From Brachypodium distachyon (taxonomy: Eukaryota; Streptophyta; Magnoliopsida; Poales; Poaceae): a stretch of 64,000 nt of DNA. Of the stretch, positions 34,967 to 46,321 are shown piece after piece. Positions within the stretch are counted from its first letter, which is position 1; each line of letters starts with the position of its first letter. Below the pieces are notes generated by a model that did not search any database, had not been told where the DNA came from, and was given only the letters and a program-made list of their open reading frames with translations. The stretch spans positions 9,982,001-10,046,000 of the forward strand of contig NC_016133.3 of assembly GCF_000005505.3 (NCBI RefSeq), read 5' to 3'. A program made the translations under genes and the position numbers.

Positions 34967-37434
34967 CTCCGCCGACCAGACCCGCTCCGCGGGAATGAAG
35001 GCCAAACCCTAACCCCGGAGCGAAACCCGGGAGCGGGTTGCAAATCCGGTGGATCTCACGTCCGTTTCGAGAATTTTTGGGGCCAATTGAGTCTGGTTTG
35101 GAAAACCTTCAGTTGCTGCTGTTCCCTTCTAATTCTGACGTGACGAGAGGAAGAGAAGCCAGAACTCTTCTTTTACGTTTCCGAGGGTTTTGCGGGGAAA
35201 GAAAAAATGTTCGAAGTTGTGAAAGCATAAAATTAAATTTCGTTTTCCAAGAAAAGCAAGTCTAAACTAATCTTCACTTCTATCTCAGTTCCACTGTTTA
35301 CTCCCACTCTTTCACAAAAAATGGTGCATGTCAATCCCTAAAAAATAAGAACGGTTCACTAAGTTAGACTAATAATATGTTGATTATGTGTTATAAATTT
35401 TATATCATTTTAATTTATTATTTTATGAATTCAATGAAATAATTTTTGTAGCACGTAACCACGTATCGTTATTCTAGTTATTGGTCAAAGTTAAAGTTCA
35501 AAATACGTGGGTGCCATTATGTGTTAAAAGCAGTATAGAAGAGTGAACTTTTCTCTCTAAACTCACCCAACGAAATGCACATGTACCAATTACCATCTAA
35601 CGATTATAACAGTTAACGCAATCTAACTGCTAGCACTAACCTTCTGTCAATTGTGGTCTTAGAACCTAGTTCTATCAATTGCGCTCTTAGCAATTACCAT
35701 TGACAAAACAAAGAAATTTCCACCCCGAGTCCACAAACCCTTCCCATCCTTGCTCGACAGTCGACACCACGTTGAGTCCTGATTGGTTTATGGTGCGGGG
35801 CCGCCCCGCGCGGTGCCACACGGCCCAAAGGCCTTTTTGCTCGCGTTTGTTCCTGGGCGGATTGGCCCCGAGGGGAATATCCCCTGATTATGCCGTTCCG
35901 CGTGAGCCGGCCAAATCAGTCAGGCTTCTCGCGGGCGCAGCGCAGGTAGCCGGCGAGGCGGCGCAGGCGTCCGGCGAGGTCAGAACGGCGGAGAGGGCTG
36001 CGGCGGCAGAGCTGCTGCTGCAGTGGCCGGCGGCGAGGGAGATGACGAGGGAGACAACGACATGTGGCAACAAGGGAGATGTCTGCGATGGCGTCCGGGG
36101 CCGGAGACGAGAAAGATGGCGAGGTCTGCGGCGGCGGCCATGGCCGGAGACGAAGGAGATGGCGGCAAGGGCTGACGGCGGCAAGGCCTGGGGCGGCGGG
36201 CGGCGGGGCCTGGGGCTGCTAGCGGCGGCCTTGGCTTGGGCGGTGGCAGGGCACCGACCTTGGCGACGACGCCGACGGCCGCTGGTGCGGGGCTTGGGGC
36301 TACGGGCGGCGGCGGGGCCTGGGCCTGGGACTACGGGCGGCGGCCATGTCGACGGTGGTGAGAGCTACTGGCGGCGTGCTCGTCTCCCCCTTCTCCTTCT
36401 TCTCCGATGGCGGGCAAGGGAACCGAGTTCACCTCGGCCAAACAACCAAACGTGAAATTTGTTCGCCCCGCTCAGAAAATTTGGTTGGGGTCGACCCACA
36501 CTCCTCCACTAACCAACCAAACACACCCTAAGTGGGGATCTATTATAGCACCTTTCAATGAACAAAATGAGTGTTGAACTCAACGAGAAGCTAAAAGAAT
36601 TGGCGTGTGAAATTGGCTCAAGATTAACGCGTGAAACCTGCAAAGGATTGTTGAGTAACGATTTTATTGCAGAAAGACTAAAGCCGAGCAAAAGTAACTT
36701 AGAATTGTAACAAAAGTTCGAAAGTGACACAATGCTCAAAAGTGTTGGTGAGACAAGCCAAACTGTAACAACAAAGTATTTGTCGGGTCCATTGATCCAC
36801 ATGAAAGGGACGAACCACCAGCAGTTGAAAATTAATAAATAAGTAGGCAAATGTTCCATGTGTTGCTACAGACTTCATGTAGTTTTTAAATTTTGCTTAT
36901 AATTTATATGGCAACGTTTTTTTACTGAAGTCTTAGGTCACAAGAGTGACCTATAGCAACTTTATTAATGGTAAAAGAATACAGCAAAGGAAAATGAAAT
37001 CATCTAAGACTATCTGTCCAGTCCTTCGTGGCATGATTTGTAGGACGACATATCCGGTGAAAACTCTGATTCGGTGCAGACTTCAGATTTTTTGTAAAAA
37101 ATAGTAATCGTGGCGGTGGCTTAAAAATACGTAGCACATATATAGCAGCGTGAACGTATTCATGCTCTCGCATCCAGAGAAGGAATAAACAAGTGTTGTG
37201 GTTACTTCCCTCGAAAAAACAATGTTGGGGTTACAGCATCAACCGGCCAGCTGACTCTCACCAGTTTCAGAACAACCACGCACGTAACGTACATTCCTCG
37301 TGTCTACATCAACTTGATCTCCTTGGTCGATCGACTCACTACTAGAATCTGGCCTGTTCACCTAACACACACACGAGCACAGAGTATCGTTCGTACGTAC
37401 GTGTGGCAAGCCAACGAACACCGGTTGGTCTGTC
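34967..37434. other. Intergenic region between SEC62 and the SKS gene (divergent)
   Basis: It holds the SEC62 5' region (right of 34966) and, at the other end, the SKS promoter. 35472-35535 resembles 22321-22395 (GGTCAAAGTTAAA, then AAATACGTGGG and CCATT), a shared dispersed repeat. A GC-rich block at 35690-36535 keeps long chance frames open and ends ACCAACCAAACACACCCTAA, like an inverted TTAGGGTGTGTTTGGT transposon end, but I found no matching left end. A TATATA at 37139-37144 could serve the SKS gene. Confidence 0.45.
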
Positions 37435-39312
37435 ATGGACCTGGTGCGCCTTGTGGTCGTCGCCCTTGTACTCGTACCATGCGTCGTCTTCCGGCACTCG
37501 GCCGACGCAGAGAACCGGCACGTTTTCCTGGACTGGGAGGTGTCCTACGCCGTCCGCTCCCCGCTGGGCGTGGCCAAGAAGGTGATCGCCATCAACGGCG
37601 ACTTCCCGGGCCCGCTGCTCAATCTCACCACCAACGACGTGGCACACGTCAACGTCCTCAACACCCTCGACGAGCCTTTCCTCCTTACATGGTAGGAGAG
37701 TACGTACGTGTGCGCCGCCGCTAGCTGCTCGTCCACCGCGCGTAATCTCCAGATTATTCAAATTGGGCGCGGCAATGCAATGCAGGAACGGTTTGCAGAT
37801 GCGGAGGAACTCGTGGAACGACGGCGTGGCGGGGACCAACTGCCCGATACGGCCCGGAGAGAACTGGACGTACGTGTTCCAGGTCAAGGACGAGGTGGGC
37901 AGCTTCTTCTACCGCCCGTCGCTCGGCCTCCACGCCGCGGCCGGTGGCCACGGCCCCATCCGCGTCAACAACCGTCCGGTCATCGACGTCCCGTTCCCCC
38001 GACCCGACGGCGACTTGGACGTCCTCGTGGGCGATTGGTACAACATGGACGTGAGCGAGATGAGACAACACCTGGACAAAGGCAGCGATCTGCCTTCGCC
38101 GGACGGTATCCTGATCGACGGCTTGGGCCCTTACGAGGCGTCGCTGACGTTCAAGGCCGGCCGCACGTACCGGCTGCGCGTCTCCAACGTGGGCACCAGG
38201 ACGTCGCTCAGTTTCCGGATCCAGGGCCACAAGCTGCTGCTCGTGGAGGCTGAGGGGACATACACCGCGCAGAAGCACTACGCCTCCCTGGACGTCCACC
38301 CCGGCCAGTCTCTCTCGGTCCTCGTGGCGGCCGACCAGGCGCCCAAGCCCTACTACACGGTCGTCAGCTCGCTCTTCGTCACCCCGGAGCTCTTTGGCGT
38401 CGGCACCGTCCTCTACGCCGGCGGGCCATCAGCAGCTGGTTCTGCAGCAACCGGCGATGCGCCGCTCCACGACCTGTCCTCGCACAACAGCTACAACCGG
38501 TCTATGGAGCAGGCGAAGACCATCAGGATGAACTTGACGTCCGGCGCGGCGCGGCCCAACCCGCAGGGCTCCTTCCACTACGCAAGCATCAACGTCACAC
38601 GCACCGTGCTGCTCCAGAACGGCGTGGCCGATATCGACGGCCGGCGGAGGTGCACGGTGAACGGCGTCACCTTCGCCAACACCGGCACGCCGCTCAAGCT
38701 CGCCGACTACTTCAGGGTTCCTGGCGTCTTCACGGTCGTCTCCGGCAGGCCAGAGAGGAGAAACCGTCCCGCCCTCGGCACTACGGTCATAGACGCCTCG
38801 TACAAGGACTTTGTCCAGATCGTGTTCCACAACAGACTGCCGTCCCTGCAGACTTGGCACCTTGACGGCTACAGTTTCTTCGTTGCTGGGTAAGATTTGT
38901 GCCGCACGTCTCAGTTTTACTCGCTCGCTTTTCTGCTTTATAAACGCACGTTGTTAATATTAGCTTACCATGCATGATCAATTAACTTGACAGGATGGGC
39001 TGGGGCAAATGGAGCCCGGACACGAGGTCAACGTACAATCTGGTTGATGCTGTATACCGTTCTACCATCCAGGTGTACCCTGCGTCATGGACCGCCGTAT
39101 TGGTTTACTTGGATAACGAGGGAATGTGGAACCTGAGGTCGCAAGATCTGGAGAAGAAGTACCTAGGACAAGAGGTGTACCTGAGAGTGAGCCAGGGCAA
39201 CTCGGAAGTTTCTGATCCTAGAGATGAGCTGCCCATGCCTTCTAATGCTCTCTTGTGTGGGAAAGCTACTGGTCTAAGAAGTTGGTACAGGTTAGGGCCA
39301 GGGCCGGCGTGA
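37435..39312 (+). CDS. SKU5-similar (SKS) multicopper-oxidase-like protein
   Basis: Three exons: 37435-37691, 37786-38889 and 38994-39312, GT-AG and in phase, giving 559 aa. Residues 1-25 form a signal peptide. The three cupredoxin-like domains then run in order. Expected copper-ligand sites are replaced: TWNG (residues 85-88) where laccases have HWHG, FFYRPS where they have HxH, and no HCHxxxH near the C-terminus (WNLRSQDLEKKYLGQ instead). This is the pattern of the SKU5/SKS family, also annotated as L-ascorbate oxidase homolog or pollen Bp10/NTP303-like. These are cell-wall or plasma-membrane glycoproteins tied to directional growth and pollen tubes. Several N-x-S/T sites are present (for example NLTT, NWTY, NRSM, NVTR). 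The tail (SWYRLGPGPA) is not hydrophobic, so a GPI anchor as in SKU5 is unlikely. Oxidase activity is doubtful; the exact role is not known. The CACTA element begins 78 bp after the stop. Confidence 0.93.
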
Positions 39313-39716
39313 CCCTGTAATTAAGAAGTTGTTGGTACAAGCCTCTCACAAGTTGATTGATTACAAGATTTAGAATTTTATAGCCCCTTTCACGGCTACA
39401 GAAACGGTCATGGGGTCGAAAAAGTTCATCACTAACAGGCGGGACGGCCGCCACTAACTTCCTGTGAGTGATGATGGGCATCATCACTAACGGTCGCTCA
39501 TCGTTAGTGATGATGCCATCATCAGTGGTGGGCGGCCCACCTATTAGTGATGATTCCCATCATCAGTGTCGGTCCCTGTTTCTGCGCCCGTCACTGATTA
39601 TGGGAATCATCATTGTCGGTCACTGTGGTCTATCAGTGTCGATCACGCGACTCACACTGATACGTTTTCAGTAATTAAAAAAATAATTAAATTGTTTCCG
39701 GAACACATAATATACA

Positions 39717-40400
39717 TTACATATATGAACATATGTGGCAATTCTCATGTTTCTCGTGCTCTTCAATGTATACCATGCAGTCGTTTGGACATGACTGATA
39801 TTTCACGCAGTCTAATCCAAGCGTGCATATAATCTTTTTCGCCTCGTCTGTGCTATTAGGAAATTTGTTTGGCTGTGGGAAAACCGAAGCAAGGTAATTC
39901 AACAAGTCCGGAAAGCCCTTGTCTGACCAGCATGATGCTGCCTTCAGCCTCAGAAGTTCGAGTGTTACTTCGACCACGTTGTTTCCTTCGCCAGCTCCAT
40001 CATACAAGGGTGTGTTTGAGTCCTCCAACAATTTTTTGAACTTCACACACTCTGCCTCATCGTCGGGGTCCTCCAGCTGGTCCCGTAGGTACGGACCATC
40101 TAGCATTTCGGCAATCCTGCCACGTGGAGCTCCTTCACCTTCCACATTAGCCTCCTCATCTACCATTATTTCCTTCTCGGAATCATCTGCCAGATCATAC
40201 TACAGGCCCTGATCATCTTTGCTGCCACTACCGACATCCACCGCATCCTCCCCGTGAGAAGTACAGCATGAATAACCTTCCACAAAACCCGATGCTAGCA
40301 CGTGCATCTAAACATCTTCAGGCTTCATCACGGATGTGTTTTCACATTTGCGACATGTACAACACATCGTCACAAGGCCTTTTCTTTCCATATCACCTTT
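39717..40400 (-). pseudogene. TNP2-like CACTA transposase, N-terminal fragment
   Basis: A minus-strand frame with a transposase-associated domain (MCCTCRKCENTSV near 40340 and ASGFVEGYSCCTSHGE near 40270), interrupted by two in-frame TAG codons (one just before YDLADDSEKE). It then carries the region typical of TNP2 N-termini: LLNYLASVFPQPNKFPNST, EAKKIICTLGLDCVKYQSCP and NDCMVYIEEHEKHENCHIC. The catalytic part is missing; the frame stops soon after NCHICSYM. It is non-functional. Confidence 0.8.
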
Positions 40401-41179
40401 GGCGATTTAAAAAAAGACCGTCCATTCGGTTATCCAACCAGCATTAATTCTTTCCGTGGCGTACATCGAAGAACGGTCACTCGATCTACAACACAATTCA
40501 CAAGAAAAACACAAAGCAAATAGTTAGACTAATAATTAACAAGGGGATTAAGGGGTTAATTAACCGGGGGTTGAGGGTTAACTAGAAATTTGAAATTGGG
40601 GACATTTGGAGAGAAATTGGTCGGAGAGAAAGATTAGGAGGGAGAGAGAGCTCGCAAGGGAGAAGGAAGCTCGGGGCTCGAAAAATGGAGCTCACCGGCG
40701 GCCCGCGGCCGGATCTAGAGATGGGGCTGGCCGGGGGAGAGGAGGAAGGAGATGATACCTGTAGCTAGGTGCCGCCGCCATGGTTGATTTCGCCAGGGCT
40801 TCACCGGCGCCGGAGGCGGAAGTAGCCACAGCTGGTCAGTGACGACACGCAGCGAGGACCAGCTGCGGCTTTGGCTCTCCTACTTATATGGCGGGATAAT
40901 CAGTGTCGGTCAGGACTCGGGCGACCACCAGTGATGAACCGTTGCGTATCTCTGGCGGGCGCGTGTGGCCGACCGAGAGTGATGTATAAAACATCAGTGG
41001 CGGTCGGTGCGTAAGCGACCGCCACTGATGAACCGCCGCGTATCACTGGCCGGTGTGTTCGGGCGACCGCTAGTGATGTACAAAACATCAGTGGCGGGCG
41101 TCCGACGGGTGGTGGGTCAGAGATGGACAGAGCCCTGTCTATTCATCAGTGGCAGGCGGAGGTGCGACCGACAGTGATG

Positions 41180-43994
41180 TTTTTTTTTCTAGTACATCCA
41201 AGCGGATGTCTCATATATTGAAGAAGAGAGACTGCAGAGCAGTTACAACGCCAACTCACACGGACTCCACATCCTACCCACTAAGCTACTATCTCCATGC
41301 CCTTTGAAGAGACCCGCCTGCCACCAGAGTGTGCCCTCAGACTCAATCGTATGAAGGGTGCTCGAGATCTCTGGCCGTGCCCCATCAAAGACGATTGCAT
41401 TCCATAGCTTCCAAATGGACCACCAACTGAGGATGATACCAGTTGCCAGATCTCTCTTGTCCACCCTCAAACCCGCCCACCACTCTGTTGGGGAGCTATC
41501 CCAGCTGGGCTACCAATCGGGTTTCCTCCATCGCTCAAGGACCTTGAACCAAATCTCCCGAGTAAAGATGCAACCCAACAAGAGATGCGCAATAGACTCT
41601 GGCATCTGGTCACAAAGTGGGCATCGCGCTGGATGAGGAAGGCCTCAGCTGGCCAACCTGTCAGCCGTCCAACAACGATTCTGAAGAACCAGCCACACAA
41701 AGAATTTACAACGCATGGGAGCACGCGATCTCCAAAGATCCACCGCACATGGGATGACCTCTCTGCCGCCAAAAAAAGCCGCATAGGCAGAAGAGGCACT
41801 ATAAGAGCTAGAAGAAGTCCACCCCCACCTAAAGGAATCCCTCTCATCTGTAAGCTCCCACCGGTTGACCAACCTCCACACCTCCAAGAACTCAAGGATG
41901 GCCTGCTCCGAAAGATTAGGGTTGACTAGTCGCACCCAACCATTATCAGTGAGAGCCTCTGCTACAGCCAAACGCAGTGCCGTGTTCGGCAATGACCTGA
42001 CTAGTGTCTGTGCAAGGTCCACCAGAGAACGGCCCTGAAGCCAACGGTCAGCCCAAAACGAGGTATCAAGTCCATCACCCACCGAGACAGTCATGGCCGC
42101 ATCCGCAATCTCACAGGCCATTTGAGGGAGTTGCAGCCGGAACTCCCCCCACGGCCTACAGAGCTCCACTTTGCGTAGCCAACACCATCGAGCCCGGAGA
42201 GCAAGATTTAACAACCGCAGGTTCAAAAGACCAAGGCCACCGAATTCCTTCGGAGAGCAGACTCTCTCCCAAGCCACTAGACAGTGTCCGCCTCTAGCCT
42301 CCTTTCGACCACGCCACAAAAAACCACGGCAAATCTTATTGATGCTCTCGATCGTTTTGATTGGCAGATCAAGTCAGAACATCGCATAGATAGGCATCGC
42401 CGAAAGCGTGGATTTGGCCAAGATCAGCCGACCACCTGAAGAGAGCAAAGGAGCAGTCCACGTTTGCAACTTGTTGGCCACCTTGTCCACTAGAGGTTGG
42501 AGTTGGGAAGCCGATTGTTTACGCAGTCCAAAAGGAAGCCCCAAGTAAGTGCAGGGAAAGGGAAGGACAGCACAACCCAACTCCCGTCTCACATCCTCCA
42601 CAAGATCCTCATTGCAACGGATGAGATGAGCCGAGGTCTTGGCAAGATTCACCTTAAGCCTAGAGGCCTCCCCAAAATCCTGTAGGAGGCCAGCACCAAC
42701 GTGAAGATTGCGAATCCACCGGCGCAGGAAAACCACAACGTCGTCTGCGAATAGCGATGTACGATGATACAGTCCCCGAGACGCCAACCTCCCAAGAAGA
42801 CCACAATCCTCCGCCCTCCGGAAAAGAGAGTCGAGGACATCCATCGCAAGAATAAACAACATGGGCGAGAGAGGGTTGCCTTGTCGTACGAGCAACCCCA
42901 AGTAAGTGCAGGGAAAGGGAACTACCGCAGGAGCACACATAGCGTGGAGTCTATGAGCAACCCCCTGCACCAGGAGGAAACTATCGTGTAGACATCTCCC
43001 CTTGATGAAGGCACCTTGGTGCAAGCCCACCAGCCGAGGGAGCTCCGGAGCCAGGCGATTGGCCATCGCCTTAGCCAGGAGCTTGCCGATCCCATGGATA
43101 AGGCTAATGGGATGGAAGACCTTCACCGTCGCCCTCGGAACCTTGGGGAGCAAGCAAATATACGCCTTATTAACCACCTCAAGCCCCCGAGAATCCACAG
43201 CCGAGAAGGCCCTGAAACAATCGACAATGTCGTCCTTGATGATAGCCCAACAGGAAGTAAAGAACCTCCCCGTGAATCCATCCGGCCCAGGGCTTTTGTC
43301 CGGTGGCAGCTCTTTAACGACCTGCCAAATTTCGTCCACCGAGAATGCCTCCTCCAGGCCCAAAAGCTGAATGGAGCCCACCCCAAGGAAGTCCAAGTCC
43401 AGCCCAAACTCGCGGTCCACGCCGGCCCCCAACAAAGCCTGAAAGAAATCATCAGGGATCCCGGCCATCGCCTCATGGTCCGTCGCTCTAAGCCCATCAT
43501 GCACCACAGCAGCCACAAAGTTCTTGCGATGACGGTGACTCGCATGCAAGTAAAAAAGACGGGTATTCGCATCGCCCTCTTTGAGCCACGTAAGACACGA
43601 TCTCTGCCGGGCTATAGATCTCTCTAAAAGAGGCCCAACAACTTCTTCTTCAGCAAAGAGCGAAGCCCTCATTCCATGACCGAGCATGAGACTCCATGGC
43701 GACATCAAGACAGAGAATCACTTCAGTGGTCACCAAAATCTGCATCTTCGTGTTGCCAATAAAATGATCGCTCCAACTCCGAAGCCGCTTGGCAGTGCGT
43801 CGCAGTCTCGAGGCCACCCTCTGGAACGGATTGACAATGAAGTGATCATCCGCCCCCCAAGCCTCCTCAACCACCTGATGGAACCCATCAACCTTCGGCC
43901 AGAACGACTCAAAGTGAAAACGCTGGCCCACACGAAGATCAGTGTCCAAATCCACCAGAAGAGGCGCATGATTGGACGATGCCGTGCTATGTTG
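41180..43994 (-). mobile_element. 5'-truncated L1-type LINE (non-LTR retrotransposon)
   Basis: The minus strand begins inside the endonuclease end (SSNHAPLLVDLDTDLR near 43960), passes through the RT (43708 down to 42374: KELPPDKSPGPDGFTGRFF, HPISLIHGIGKLLAKAMANR, GNPLSPMLFILAMDVL, TSLFADDVVVFL, CTYLGLPFGLRK) and the zf-RVT domain (DLWRSRAPMRCKFFVWLVL near 41700), to a stop at 41243. A run of nine T (41180-41188) is the poly(A) tail on the minus strand. There are frameshifts at about 42360 and 41640, and the RT lacks its motif A region. It sits inside the CACTA element; no TSD was identifiable. Confidence 0.85.
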
Positions 43995-44066
43995 TTCATC
44001 ACTAACGGGCTTTCCGGACCCGTTACTGATAGCCCGTGAGATATACTTCGTTTTGTAGTAGTGTTT

Positions 44067-45016
44067 AGCATCCATCCTTTCATTTCATTTAGTAGAAATG
44101 AAATGAAATCTAATTTTTGATAGGATTTCATTTGGTTGAATTTGAATTCCAGTTCAAAAAATCATGTTTATCTACCACATGAATTTGTAGAGAGGCAATT
44201 CCAGAAAAATCATGGCTCTTAGAGAAGAATTGGGATTGTTAGTATAAGTTCATGGAATTTCAGATTAAATTCCTGTATCCAATTCCGTGCCCGCCAAACG
44301 AGTCGGTTTCTGGATTCCAAAATTCTAGGCCCAAATGATGGGTGCCAAACGTTAGATTTCTATGATTTTGTTTTGGTAAAAGATATATGTAGACCAGATC
44401 AGCGGGCGGCTGCATCAGCCGCTTGCGGAACCGTCCGATACAAATCGATACGTCTTCCTCGCTCCTCCGCAACAGCATGGATCTTCCTCCTTCCCGCTTG
44501 CTTTTCTTTCCGATGCCTCTCGTCCCTCCCCTCTAACCGCCACCACTACTAGCCGTGGCAGCTTTCTCTGAATCCTCGTCGTCGGACCGCCGCCAATTCA
44601 ACCCGAACCGCCACCACTAGTAGCCATCACCATGACCCTAGCCGCCCCCGCTCGAACTCGCCGGAGCCACCGCGACCCCAGTATCTCCTACTGTAGCTGC
44701 TGCTCGTCGTTACGATGGGAAGCCGTCACTGCCCCCGCTAGCTACCCCGCTATCCACTGTTGTAGCCCCTGCCGGTCGCCGCAGTTTGCCGCCACTCATC
44801 GACGGAGCTGAGCGGCCGTCATCGCCGTGGGAGCCGCCAGATATTTCGCATGGATGGTGCCACGACCCATCGCCACCAGATTTGTAAATGCATTTTTTAG
44901 AATTTTTCCGAAGTTGTAAAGTGTTTCTAAATGGTACGATGAGACATTTGCAACACTTGCGCCCGTAGAGAAAACGAATGTCGTGGATCATAGTCTCCTG
45001 AGCATCCAACTTTGCG
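44067..45016. other. Spacer with a decayed MITE-like stretch
   Basis: 44080-44350 is AT-rich with near-palindromic ends (TTTCATTTCATTTAGTAGAA and AAATGAAATGAAATC, and GAATTCC/GGAATT blocks). 44500-44880 is GC-rich with no gene-like frame. Confidence 0.35.
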
Positions 45017-45325
45017 TGGCCTTTACACCAACTAGAGGTAACAAATGCCTTCTTGTATGGTGATCTGTATGAAGAAGTGTACATGGAACTACCACCAGGA
45101 TTTGCCACATCTAACTCTGCTGTGAAGGTGTGCAGGTTAAAAAAAAGTCCATATGGCTTAAAACAATCCCCAAGGACATGGTTTGACAGATTTTGTCAAG
45201 CTGTGTGTAGTATATGCGGTATGGCCATATACTACAAACACTCTAAACAGAAGATTACAATGTTGGTTGTGTGTGTGGATGACATTATCATCACACGAGG
45301 TGATGAGGTAGTGTCGAGGTTATAA
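45017..45325 (+). pseudogene. Ty1/Copia reverse transcriptase fragment
   Basis: An open frame of 102 codons plus stop with the Copia RT core: WPLHQLEVTNAFLYGDL, YEEVYMELPPGFATSNSA, KVCRLKKSPYGLKQSPRTWF and the catalytic VVCVDDIIITRGDE. No other pol domain or LTR is adjacent in frame. It is not the same copy as the 17.7-18.9 kb remnant. Confidence 0.9.
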
Positions 45326-45783
45326 ACTATCAGAATATGATTCGGGTAGAACATGACCAAGACACCAGCTATAGCACCTAGAACATAGATTAATACATGT
45401 TCGGACCCTCGAGATGAGGTAACACCCTACTCTGTTTGTGGCTGCTTGTATGGAGCTTGTGCTCGAGCAACTCGGGGAAGATCTCCCTAAAGGTTGTTCA
45501 GCTCTGAGTTTACAAAGGTGTAGGAGAAGGCTTGGGGAAGCAGGTTGTATTTTGCCTGAGTTTCTCCCCTCACCTGGCTTATATAGTCCGACCCGGTGAG
45601 AGTTAGAGTTGCCTGGGTGGTTACAGAAGCATATTCCCGAGGGAGGAAGGCGGTGCATAATCTTGAAGCTTTCCGAGGCTACAGGTGAAGCCATCCCGAC
45701 TCATATCATGGAGTCTCCCTGGCTGGCCATCTCTTTCCAAGTCTTGTGTCACCATGAGCTGGGTGGGTCATGATTGGCCCTTA
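45326..45783. other. Retrotransposon-flank-like spacer
   Basis: Non-coding; it contains CTTATATAGTCCGACCCGG (45579-45597), which looks like a promoter-type TATA region, possibly from an LTR. No boundaries were found. Confidence 0.3.
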
Positions 45784-45977
45784 GAGCATGTTCAATGAAA
45801 GGTGTTTAAGATAGTGCTACAAAATTAAACCGGTTTATTCTCAAGCACCAATGCTTATTTCTGTACTAGAGGTGACTAATTAAGCACCTGTCCTAAGAAC
45901 ACAAGCACCAGTGCTTAAACAAAACCCAGTTTTCTTTGTGCAAGCACCTTCCTAAGCACCCTGCATTGAAGATGCTC
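45784..45977. mobile_element. Tourist-like (PIF/Harbinger) MITE
   Basis: A 194-bp element with inverted ends GAGCATGTTCAATG and CATTGAAGATGCTC and a TTA TSD on both sides (45781-45783 and 45978-45980). The interior has several AAGCACC / GGTGCTT repeats. Confidence 0.85.
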
Positions 45978-45980
45978 TTA

Positions 45981-46321
45981 TGGGCCCACCCGAGTCCCAT
46001 AGCCTCTGGGGTCTGGTCGGCAAGCGGTTTCGTCACCCGGTTGACTCCCGAAGCGGCTCTGGGGTCGAGTGGTCCCGTCATGAAGATCCGGTGCTGTCGT
46101 GAAGTACCCGTCGCGCTACTGTTGGGGTTTCGCCGCACCAACTCTCTTCTGCTCTCCTCATCCCCCAATGAGGACCAATCATTGATGGGAGGGTTTTCTC
46201 TCCCTAAGGAGGTGATGGTGGCCACAAAGTGGGTCGTGCCCTGGCCAAGAGCTTCCTCACAGCCGTAAGCGCCGTCCTTCTGTGCTTTCGCCCCCGCCGA
46301 ACCCCACGGACATTGGCTGTC
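45981..46321. other. Spacer, no gene seen
   Basis: 340 bp of moderately GC-rich DNA with no recognisable feature. Confidence 0.4.

Larger units (their letters stand above)
39391..44063 (-). mobile_element. CACTA (En/Spm) element carrying a LINE
   Basis: Left end CACGGCTACAGAAACGG and inverted right end CACTACTACAAAACG, flanked by TTT on both sides (39388-39390 and 44064-44066), the 3-bp TSD of CACTA elements. Subterminal DNA at 39425-39660, 40895-41180 and 43995-44040 is packed with direct and inverted copies of CATCACTAACGG / AGTGGCGGTCG-type units. The left terminal CACTA has decayed to CACGG. A TNP2-like transposase fragment lies on the minus strand. An L1-type LINE fills 41180 to about 43994. 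Confidence 0.85.

Noticed and set aside
35700..36455. 251-codon plus-strand open frame
   Set aside because: GC-rich low-complexity DNA with long frames on both strands, Arg/Gly/Ala-rich product, no domain, no splice logic.
43002..43627. Plus-strand frames opposite the LINE
   Set aside because: Antisense shadows of a clearly identifiable reverse transcriptase.
44710..45108. 132-codon minus-strand frame
   Set aside because: Its left part is GC-rich non-coding DNA and its right part is antisense to the Copia RT fragment.
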